A DNA stretch of 64,000 nucleotides, from the NCBI RefSeq assembly GCF_025264645.1, contig NZ_CP073696.1, positions 4,092,001 to 4,156,000 on the forward strand, read 5' to 3'. This document shows positions 10,601 to 17,164 of this stretch, piece after piece. Below the pieces are notes generated by a model that was not told the DNA's origin, searched no databases, and saw nothing but the letters and a program-made list of their open reading frames with translations. A program made the position numbers and the translations under genes. The first letter of the stretch is position 1. Every line of letters starts with the position of its first letter. This DNA is from Edaphobacter lichenicola. Its GTDB lineage: Bacteria; Acidobacteriota; Terriglobia; Terriglobales; Acidobacteriaceae.

Positions 10601-11434
10601 GCCGTGGTATGCATTGCCACCCTGCTTAACGTTATAGTTCTGGACACCCTCGCCCTCATACTCCGCCGAGTAACCAGAAGTCTGCACCTGAAATTGGGCC
10701 ACGGCATCCACCGAGATAGCCGACCAGACAAAGCGCGGATCGCCCTCGCCAGAAACATTCGTGAACGGCACACCGTTGATGTAAATCGCACTTGTGCCGC
10801 CGCGCGCTCCTACACCATTCACAAGACCCACGTTCGTTGTGGCTCCGCCGCTGGTCTGATTGCCCTGCACGCCCGGAAGTAGTTGCGCGAAGTCTGTCGC
10901 ACGGCGTTGGTCACCTGAGCCGAAAGCTCCCATTTCAACTGGAAGCGCTGAGTACATCTCGGCTTCGAGAGTACGGCCAAGCGTAGCGTTCGTTGTTTGG
11001 AGTTGTGGTGGCGCGTCCGACACGGTCACTGTCTGGGAACTCGTACCGATCGTCAACATCGGGGTGTAGGTTGTGGTTTCCAAAGCATTCACATTGACGT
11101 TTTGTTGCTGCTGTGTCTGAAAGCCGAGAGCTTCCACCTTGATCGTGTAGCCACCGGGATCAAGCGAAGGAAACGTGTAGTCACCCGCGCCGGTCGAGGT
11201 GGTCGTCACGCTGACACCAGTGGCCGTATTGGTAACCGTCACCTTGGCGTTCGGGATTGCGGCGCCGGTCGGGTCGCCAATGTTACCGCTGATTGCGCCT
11301 TTCCCTGCCAACTGCGCAAGCATGACCGTTCCCGGAAGCAGGCAAGCGATGACTATGAGCCGTATTAGGAAAGGGAGACCGTAACGCCGGCGGATTAAGC
11401 CGCTCTTTTTGAACATCTGTTCAGCAATCTGCAT
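7646..11434 (-). CDS. Oar-like TonB-dependent receptor with carboxypeptidase-regulatory-like domain
   Basis: ATG 11434 follows AGGGGG with an eight-base spacer and opens a signal peptide (IRLIVIACLLPGTVMLAQ); the frame is open further upstream to 11587, but that part overlaps the promoter. The 1262-residue product has a carboxypeptidase-regulatory-like beta-sandwich (GAISGNIGDPTGAAIPNAKV to about residue 125), a plug domain, and a long outer-membrane barrel ending in aromatic F (SARIDF). Such receptors are expanded in Acidobacteriota and import large substrates using the proton-motive force through TonB. The GH28 gene downstream and the pectin locus on the other side suggest a plant oligosaccharide substrate; this is inference. 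A conserved promoter element lies at 11538-11563. Confidence 0.92.
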   Translation of the reverse strand: MQIAEQMFKKSGLIRRRYGLPFLIRLIVIACLLPGTVMLAQLAGKGAISGNIGDPTGAAIPNAKVTVTNTATGVSVTTTSTGAGDYTFPSLDPGGYTIKVEALGFQTQQQQNVNVNALETTTYTPMLTIGTSSQTVTVSDAPPQLQTTNATLGRTLEAEMYSALPVEMGAFGSGDQRRATDFAQLLPGVQGNQTSGGATTNVGLVNGVGARGGTSAIYINGVPFTNVSGEGDPRFVWSAISVDAVAQFQVQTSGYSAEYEGEGVQNYNVKQGGNAYHGTVYEFFRNTALDTWGFIKSNNPITGLPQKPVEHQNEYGIAIGGPLIPVGSLREKLFYFGNYTGFRLSSTKPTILNYPSVAEQQGNFQGIAPIYDPNSETACTAFYASRCRYRFGYTHGATSASAQVPDGEPIDVIPTNEMSQVALALQGSLPNGQLINANPTNNYVSPNLKELHNFSTTHRIDFVASPKDVLTLMGAYGRQVSNVPVGLTNSTSNLGPLPYNYGQSYAPKTYVGIIQETHVFTPHLVNQFSYGFGRYVSPDPNANYQPQYSATHYGYGGAPAGQAAGAFPNVTFSGVDAPTAFAGYVGNVGIANSYELLDNAQWTLGKHSLAIGGMISWLQYNYTIAIGGSTPVIISNAVTETAEIQPNGAILGSTGVAYASFLLGQPDNVTLTQNSIPTTYARFRPISPYVQDTWKVTDKLTLDFGVRYDFFPTYREAHDVMSYFDPNLINPATGVGGGLNFTGHGSGTCNCHTPVSNYFKNIGPRLGLAYQVDPKTVVRSSYGVIYSHGNGVGGSSVSRNGTQTLGFSASPAFSANTTTYLTTAPLDAGVPAYAPAAGRGSGPEFGMGYTTTPGHTGSPSTVYYGDPYYGGRAPQFINYTLGFEHQWTKTFTSSISYVGSQGHFLQADGSNARGYWADQLDPKYLSLGSCLTNAVSSLATKTNAAGVNCQTALQQSGAAVPSWFNTTQQLQIALRPYPQYNVSDNYGQVSNAHYNALQAVANMRVSHGVTFMTSYTWGRSIDDSGTFRSGYAIPAAFSNTGRSYAADAIERSVSLINQPHHFVFTGVEHLPFGTGSLGGEHAWTRALLGGFEFSQIVQVFSGSPLAITATSCQTNPAQLTCMPTLNPAFAGSARATKHWSGFGPNIKPSVGSATVAPTGPFISTALTNSVYMPAFTFGNAPRTAAYGLTGPGFFGMDISLRRSFPLHITETTRLNLQADLYNVSNFVQFGNIVTTLGSSNFSTPTTQNNNPRQAQLSARIDF

Positions 11435-11537
11435 AATAAAAGCCCCCTGAGACGTATGCAGCCGGTTGCCTTTGGCGAACGCGGCGAAGCAATAATTAGT
11501 GACGAGCCTTGATACGCTTTTTCGAGATCTTAGTAAG

Positions 11538-11563
11538 GTGTGACACAGTGCTCTTACCGTAAG
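11538..11563 (-). promoter_or_regulatory. conserved upstream element A, TonB receptor promoter
   Basis: Read toward the receptor, the site is the palindrome CTTACGGTAAG followed by GC-ACTGTGTCACAC. The same pair occurs at 16991-17015 and a degenerate version at 13354-13372. Downstream in the same direction come TTACTA, a 16-base spacer and TATCAA, which align with the -35 and -10 candidates of the other two promoters. The element ends about 105 bases before the receptor ATG and also lies between the receptor and the divergent gene at 11640. Confidence 0.7.
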
Positions 11564-11639
11564 AGGAGCTCTAAGTCCTTGTTTCAATTACTCCAAACAA
11601 CGCTTCTGACCTGTACATACTGCGGCGTATAATTCCGGC

Positions 11640-13103
11640 GTGTTTAAAGAAGCGATATTCGATGATCGAAGCGACCTGCCGTCTGCCAGTTTGGACGACG
11701 AAACGATCGAACCAAATTTGGTTCGAGAAGAGCTACAGCGGATCGTAACCAGCCGGCATTTCCGGACCAGCCGACGCGGCATGGAGTTCCTCCAATATGT
11801 TGTCGATCAGAAGATCAGCGGGAACGGCGATCTGCTCAAGGAAAGGCTTATCGGGGTACAACTTTTTGGGCGAAAACCGGACTATGCCACCGGGGAGGAT
11901 CCGGTCGTTCGCGTACAGGCTGGCGACGTGCGGCGACGCTTGGAGAGCTATCACGCGGATCCTGACATTCAATCGGACATCCTGATCCAAATCCCAATCG
12001 GTTCGTATGCGCCTGTTTTTCTCTTGAGGAGGGGCGCCCAGAAAAATGAAGCCTGGACAGGAACTGCGAGCCCGTCAGCGCATACTGAAACTGAAGTTTC
12101 AGGAGCGACCGACGACTTTGCGAAGGTCAATGGGACCGATGCATCAAGTCCTGCAGAACTCCCGTCAGAAGCATTAAGCGCGTTGCCTACGTTGGAATTA
12201 AAGGACCATCAGTCCAAGAGCGCCTTCATCCACTCCAAGACGCGTAAAAGCTGGCACACCGCCAATGGTTGGAGTCTAGCGATAACTTGTCTCGCCTGCG
12301 TTGCGCTTGTGATTTACCTTGTCTCGTCATTTGTCCATAAATCGCCCGAATGGACACTCAAAGCTTTCTGGTTGCCTGCTTCCGTGTCAACAAAACCCGT
12401 ACTGATTTGTTTGCCCCGACCAATCGTTTACAGGCCTTCCGAGAAGCTTTACGACACGTACGGAGCGACACATCCAAATGCCTTCGTCACTCGCGAAGCG
12501 CGTCGCGATCAGATTCTTCCGCTAGCGGCCACAGACACCATTCAGTGGGGCGATATGGTGCCAGTTCGCAACTCTGGGCCCGGCATCGGCGCTGTCGTCG
12601 CCGCTATAAACATCAGTAAGTTACTTACCGAGCAGGGCATCCGTTTTGAATTGCGATTTGGAGAAGAGGCTACTTACGCTGACATGCGCGACTCTCCCGC
12701 AGTGATCATCGGAGCCATCAACACCGACTGGGCAACACAACTCACGTCAGAATCAAACTTTGTTTTCGACGAAACACGCGCGGCGCCGAACATCCACGAA
12801 ATGGGGGGCGCGAAACGTGTTTGGAAGATGGAAAGCAGCGACGGTAACATAACCCGGGATTACGGCTTGATCACGCGGCAACTGTCAGGAAAAGCCGGCC
12901 AGTTTCTGGTGCAGGTCGCAGGTATCTCTCATTTCGGAACCGAGGCTGCAAGTGAATTCCTTGCGAACAAAAAGGAATTTACCAACGCGCTGCATTCAGA
13001 GTCGATCAATCTGCAGAAAAAAAACTTTCAGATCATTGTCTCAACGGACATCACGGCTGGAAGGGCAGGGCCACCTAATGTTGTTGCCGTCAGCAGTTGG
13101 TAA
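11640..13103 (+). CDS. membrane-anchored putative one-component regulator (acidobacterial N-terminal domain, one TM helix)
   Basis: Residues about 25-130 form a compact domain rich in conserved-looking charged motifs (VREELQRIVTSRHFRTS, LLKERLIGVQLFGR, DPVVRVQAGDVRRRLESY), a pattern that recurs at the N terminus of many acidobacterial proteins. A low-complexity linker follows, then one transmembrane helix near residues 213-232 (LAITCLACVALVIYLVSSF), then about 250 residues that would be extracytoplasmic and end with VAVSSW. This is the topology of CadC-like membrane regulators: DNA-binding or signalling part inside, sensor outside. The start is GTG 11640; no better codon precedes the domain. 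It is divergent from the TonB receptor, with the conserved element between them. Function is inferred from layout only; no known DNA-binding fold was proven. Confidence 0.6.
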   Translation: MFKEAIFDDRSDLPSASLDDETIEPNLVREELQRIVTSRHFRTSRRGMEFLQYVVDQKISGNGDLLKERLIGVQLFGRKPDYATGEDPVVRVQAGDVRRRLESYHADPDIQSDILIQIPIGSYAPVFLLRRGAQKNEAWTGTASPSAHTETEVSGATDDFAKVNGTDASSPAELPSEALSALPTLELKDHQSKSAFIHSKTRKSWHTANGWSLAITCLACVALVIYLVSSFVHKSPEWTLKAFWLPASVSTKPVLICLPRPIVYRPSEKLYDTYGATHPNAFVTREARRDQILPLAATDTIQWGDMVPVRNSGPGIGAVVAAINISKLLTEQGIRFELRFGEEATYADMRDSPAVIIGAINTDWATQLTSESNFVFDETRAAPNIHEMGGAKRVWKMESSDGNITRDYGLITRQLSGKAGQFLVQVAGISHFGTEAASEFLANKKEFTNALHSESINLQKKNFQIIVSTDITAGRAGPPNVVAVSSW

Positions 13104-13353
13104 CTTAGCGGCAATCAGCTTAGAGCTTCGGCGTGCCGCCGATCAGACACATCTGGCCAAGAAAACGAATGTCGGCCAGCGGATAGTTGGCGTCGGACCA
13201 TTAACGTGTTAGCGATGAGCTAAGTTGTTACCGTGCACCGCGTCTTCATGGACGGAAGCGCGGGCGTGTCCATGCCTCCTGACTGATAACATCTGCGCCG
13301 GAACAAAGTCCTAGTTATCTTATTCAAAATGAACGATACAACTCTTTCACACT
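13104..13353. other. intergenic stretch, no gene recognised
   Basis: No convincing coding frame. CATGGAC at 13247-13253 and GTCCATG at 13268-13274 could form a seven-pair hairpin downstream of the membrane protein gene; it lacks a T-tract. The downstream part passes into the promoter of the GH28 gene. Confidence 0.45.
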
Positions 13354-13420
13354 GTAAGACACCGTTTCACACTTGTTGGAAAACGCGGTATGAAGTATCA
13401 CAGGTAGTGTCGTTCGAAGT
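13346..13420 (+). promoter_or_regulatory. conserved upstream element C and promoter, GH28 gene
   Basis: GTAAGACACCGTTTCACAC at 13354-13372 matches GTAAGA(GC)ACTGTGTCACAC of elements A and B with a few changes; TTTCACAC also occurs just before it, at 13345-13352. After CACAC come TTGTTG, a 17-base spacer and TATCAC, the same order and spacing as in the other two promoters. The GH28 start codon lies roughly 140-170 bases downstream of the element. Confidence 0.6.
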
Positions 13421-13542
13421 GTAACCGCGAAGCAGATTCGCCCTCATCGTCGGCTTTCGTCTGATGCAATCTCCATTCGGAAGCCATTATGGCTTACATC
13501 TGCTGTTCACAATAGATGGTCTTATCGGAGAAAGAAGACGGG

Positions 13543-15249
13543 ATGCCCCCTTATCAAAACCAAGGAGTAGTTGGAGACCTTTCGACCAGTCGAAATAGCG
13601 TTGTGGACACACGCCGTAGGAGTCTACTCAAGCTTTCGCCCTTCGCCATAGCGACTGCGGTAACCACTATCGGTCACACCTCTTTTGCCGAAGCTCCGGA
13701 AATCGCAACAGCCGGGACGTTCAACGTGCGAACCTACGGAGCGACGGGCGAAGGTAAGACTGTCGATACGCCGGCCATCAATAGAGCCATTGAAGCCGTG
13801 GCCGCAGCAGGAGGCGGTATGCTCCTCTTCCCATCGGGGATCTACCTGTGCTTCACCATTCACTTGCGTAGCAACGTCGATTTGTACCTCTCGCAGGGCT
13901 GTACGATTCTCGCGGCCGACTCACCGAAAGCTGGCGAATCCACCGGCTACAACGGCGGAGCCTACGACGCGGCCGAGTCAAACGCTCCGTGGGACGCCTT
14001 CCAGGATTACGGCCATAGCCACTGGCAGAATTCCCTCTTCGTCGGAGTAGATCTCGCAAATTTTTCCATCCTTGGCCCAGGTCTCATTCACGGGAAGGGC
14101 CTCTCACGCGGGAGTGCTTCCGGCCAGGTTGCCCCGGGGTATTCCTATTTCGTTGCCGAACAGGCAGGCGTCGGAAACAAAGCGATAGCGCTTAAGAACT
14201 GCCGCAACGTGATTCTCCGGGACTTCTCTATCCTGAAGGGTGGACACTTCGCGCTCCTTGCTACAGGAGTCGACAACCTCACCATTGATAATCTGCGCAT
14301 CGACACCGACCGGGACGGGCTGGATATCGATTGCTGCCGCAACGTGCGGGTTTCGAACTGCACGGTCAACTCACCGTGGGACGACGGAATCTGTCCGAAG
14401 TCGAGCTATGCCCTCGGCTATGCACGTGCCACCGAAAACGTGACCATCTCCAACTGCTTTGTCACAGGTGCATACCAGCTTGGCAGCGTCATCGCGGGCA
14501 CGTGGCAGAAGTTTCCAGAGGGCAAAGCGCCGCGCAACGGCCGCATCAAGTGCGGCACCGAATCCAATGGGGGATTCCGCAACATCTCTATCTCGAACTG
14601 TGTGATCGAAGGCTCGAAAGGCATCGCCCTTGAAACCGCAGACGGTGCCATCGTCGAAGACATTGCCATCTCAAACATCACCATGCGTGACATCGTGGAT
14701 GCGCCTCTGTTTCTGCGCCTCAACCGGCGCGATCGCGGTCCTAAGGACACGATGTTTCCCGGGAGCCTTCGGCGCGTGCTGATCTCAAATATCGTTTCGA
14801 GCAACTCGGCCGCCACGACTGCCTCGGTGTTCTCCGGCATTCCTGGAAATACGATCGAAGATGTGCAGGTGTCAGGCTGCTACTTCCAACATCGTGGACT
14901 TGTACACCCGAGCGGCCCTTCGAAGCCGTTGCCCGATTGGCGAACGCGGCAGGTGCCGGAGATCGAAGAGGGATACCCGGATCCGAACCGATTTGGCCTA
15001 ACACCATCTCACGGCTTTTTCATTCGTCACTTCAAGCATATTGCAATGTCTCACGTCGAGATAGCACCGCTAAACAACGATCCGCGACCCGCGTTCTGGC
15101 TGGAGGATGTTCAGCGAGCTGACTTCTTCGCGATCAGTGCCCCGTCACAACCTAACTTCGCGCTCCGCAATGTGACCGATCTACGGATTCTCTGGTCGCG
15201 CGCTGCGACTGATACCACTCTTCAAAACGTAATCAACCAAACGTTATAG
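13543..15249 (+). CDS. Tat-exported glycoside hydrolase family 28
   Basis: I place the start at ATG 13543, behind GGAGAAAGAAGA; ATG 13516 in the same frame has no ribosome binding site. DTRRRSLLKLSPFAIAT is a twin-arginine signal. The mature part is a right-handed beta-helix beginning FNVRTYGATGEGKTVDT and AAGGGMLLFPSGIY. Active-site motifs are TDRDGLDID and SPWDDGICPKSS, then IKCGTESNGGF, the GH28 order with subfamily-type variations. It is expected to cut rhamno- or homogalacturonan-type pectin in the periplasm or outside. The alpha-galactosidase gene follows after 63 bases on the same strand, suggesting one transcript from element C. Length (568) is long for GH28 but usual for this bacterial subgroup. 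Confidence 0.88.
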   Translation: MPPYQNQGVVGDLSTSRNSVVDTRRRSLLKLSPFAIATAVTTIGHTSFAEAPEIATAGTFNVRTYGATGEGKTVDTPAINRAIEAVAAAGGGMLLFPSGIYLCFTIHLRSNVDLYLSQGCTILAADSPKAGESTGYNGGAYDAAESNAPWDAFQDYGHSHWQNSLFVGVDLANFSILGPGLIHGKGLSRGSASGQVAPGYSYFVAEQAGVGNKAIALKNCRNVILRDFSILKGGHFALLATGVDNLTIDNLRIDTDRDGLDIDCCRNVRVSNCTVNSPWDDGICPKSSYALGYARATENVTISNCFVTGAYQLGSVIAGTWQKFPEGKAPRNGRIKCGTESNGGFRNISISNCVIEGSKGIALETADGAIVEDIAISNITMRDIVDAPLFLRLNRRDRGPKDTMFPGSLRRVLISNIVSSNSAATTASVFSGIPGNTIEDVQVSGCYFQHRGLVHPSGPSKPLPDWRTRQVPEIEEGYPDPNRFGLTPSHGFFIRHFKHIAMSHVEIAPLNNDPRPAFWLEDVQRADFFAISAPSQPNFALRNVTDLRILWSRAATDTTLQNVINQTL

Positions 15250-15312
15250 ATAAGTTGTCCGTGAGCGGCTCAACGTGCTCCCTCACTTAGTTGGTTAGTC
15301 AGAAAGGTATTC

Positions 15313-16821
15313 ATGGTCAGATTATTTGTAGGAAACCGGGCAATGATGCTGTTCTCCTCTATCGTCTTTTTCGCGTCTGGATGGCTCGTCTCTCCTGTTC
15401 TCGGTCAGACTGTAAGCGGTAAATGGGTCGGGACCCAGCGCGTGATGGACAACGGCGAAACCAATCGCGTTTTCCTGGATCTACAGCAGACGGGCACCGA
15501 AGTGACCGGAACCGTGACGACGATCGGACATATTTACGAAGTTAAAGGCACGATCACAGGAAGCCATTTTGAGCTTTTCTCTTCGCCGAAAGATGCCAAG
15601 CCGCGTGTGGCGGGCGACTTGGCAGGCAATGAGCTTCACCTGACTCGCGCCGACGATCACTTTATTGCGATTCCGGCCAAGCCGGGCGATGAATATCCTC
15701 CCTTTCTGCATATCAACCAACCTGCCCTGCATGACGTGCCTTCTAACGGCTTGGCGAATTCTCCACCCATGGGCTGGAACAGCTGGAATCTGTTCCAGGG
15801 CCGTATCGACGACAAGACCGTTCGCGAGGTCGCAGATGCGATGGTCACAAGCGGCATGCGCGATGCCGGCTACGTCTATGTGAACATCGACGACACCTGG
15901 CAGGGTGTCCGGGACGCGCAAGGTAATCTGAGATCGAACAAGAAGTTCCCTGACATGAAAGCGCTGGCCGATTACATCCATTCGAAGGGTCTGAAGATCG
16001 GCATTTACTCGTCGCCTGGACCGCGTACCTGCGCCGAATACCCAGGCAGCTACGGGCACGAAGAGCAAGATGCGAAGACCTTCGCAGCGTGGGGCGTTGA
16101 CTACCTGAAGTACGACTGGTGCGGTGCGCGGATGATCTACACCCATGATGCCCTGCAGGCCGTCTACCAGAAGATGGGCGATGCCCTGCTAAAGAGCGGG
16201 CGACCGATCGTCTATAGTCTCTGCGAGTACGGCAGTGGCAATGTCGAGCTCTGGGGAGCGAACGTTGGGGGCAACCTCTGGCGCACCACGGGTGACATCA
16301 GCGACACATGGACCAGCATGATCGCCAACATTGAGAAACAGGTTCCAACTGCTCCCTATGCGGGTCCGGGGCACTGGAACGATCCAGACATGCTCGAGAT
16401 TGGCAACGGCCACATGACCGACGAGGAGTACAAAACCCACATGAGTCTTTGGGCGCTGACCGCGGCCCCGCTGCTCGCCGGCAATGACATTCGCAGCATG
16501 ACGCCGGCTATCAGGGATATCCTCATGAACCGCGAGGTTCTTTCAGTTGATCAAGATCCATTGGGTAAGCAGGCGTCACCGGTGAAGAACGGAGACCTTG
16601 AGATCTGGGTGAAGCCACTAGCCGACCACTCGGTTGCTGTGGGGGTGGTGAACATGGGCGACGCCGAGACGAGCGCTATCGTGAAAGCGAGCGACCTGGG
16701 ACTTGGCACGAAAGTGAAGTCAGCGCGCGACCTTTGGCGGCATTCAAGCGTGGTGTTTCGCGACGGCCTTTATACCGCGAATATCCCGGCGCATGGAGTG
16801 CTCATGCTTCGAGTGAACTAA
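15313..16821 (+). CDS. secreted alpha-galactosidase, glycoside hydrolase family 27
   Basis: A signal peptide (to about residue 31, VLGQ) precedes a roughly 90-residue beta-rich domain (SGKWVGTQRVMDNGETN...) and then a full GH27 TIM barrel starting at PPMGWNSWN near residue 152. YLKYDWC carries the nucleophile Asp, RTTGDISDTW the acid/base Asp, and GPGHWNDPDML is the family signature. A C-terminal beta-sandwich ends the protein. GH27 enzymes remove alpha-galactose (or, in some members, beta-arabinopyranose) from side chains of galactomannan or pectin. Its position after GH28 fits side-chain trimming of the same polymer. The extra N-terminal domain is uncommon in GH27 and may bind carbohydrate; that is inference. 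Confidence 0.92.
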   Translation: MVRLFVGNRAMMLFSSIVFFASGWLVSPVLGQTVSGKWVGTQRVMDNGETNRVFLDLQQTGTEVTGTVTTIGHIYEVKGTITGSHFELFSSPKDAKPRVAGDLAGNELHLTRADDHFIAIPAKPGDEYPPFLHINQPALHDVPSNGLANSPPMGWNSWNLFQGRIDDKTVREVADAMVTSGMRDAGYVYVNIDDTWQGVRDAQGNLRSNKKFPDMKALADYIHSKGLKIGIYSSPGPRTCAEYPGSYGHEEQDAKTFAAWGVDYLKYDWCGARMIYTHDALQAVYQKMGDALLKSGRPIVYSLCEYGSGNVELWGANVGGNLWRTTGDISDTWTSMIANIEKQVPTAPYAGPGHWNDPDMLEIGNGHMTDEEYKTHMSLWALTAAPLLAGNDIRSMTPAIRDILMNREVLSVDQDPLGKQASPVKNGDLEIWVKPLADHSVAVGVVNMGDAETSAIVKASDLGLGTKVKSARDLWRHSSVVFRDGLYTANIPAHGVLMLRVN

Positions 16822-16990
16822 ATCGCTGATCGTAGGGCACAGCCGCGAAACATATCGCTGCTGACGAGCCGCACCAGGCAAATACTTCTCGCGGGCACAT
16901 GCACGTCGGTCAACTCGCAGTTGGGTAAAGAGTTCGCAAATCGTCTAATAGGCCGCATCCCCGCCTTTACAACAAGGACTTATGAAGTTC
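16822..16990. other. intergenic stretch upstream of element B
   Basis: No coding frame and no T-tailed hairpin found after the GH27 stop. The rest of the 343-base gap, from 16991, is promoter of the next gene. Confidence 0.45.
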
Positions 16991-17065
16991 CTTACGGTAA
17001 GAAACTGTGTCACACGTTACCAGGTTCGACCCAGCGGCGTATCACGGCTCGACATTAAATTCTCT
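16991..17065 (+). promoter_or_regulatory. conserved upstream element B and promoter of the beta-helix/RICIN gene
   Basis: CTTACGGTAAG at 16991-17001 and ACTGTGTCACAC at 17004-17015 repeat element A almost base for base (one base fewer between the halves). TTACCA, a 17-base spacer and TATCAC follow. Similarity to the receptor promoter continues through GCGTATCA-GGCTCG. The gene start is about 150 bases downstream. Confidence 0.7.
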
Positions 17066-17164
17066 CGATTGCCGTCACTGGAAGAACCTGTTTGAACGAC
17101 CTGACCATTTGGCTCAGGACAGACGAAACAAACCGGGCCTGGCATCGAAAAGGGTAAAACGAAT

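Noticed and set aside
11435..11587. 51-codon upstream extension of the first TonB receptor frame
   Set aside because: It covers the conserved promoter element and lacks a ribosome binding site; the signal peptide begins shortly after ATG 11434.
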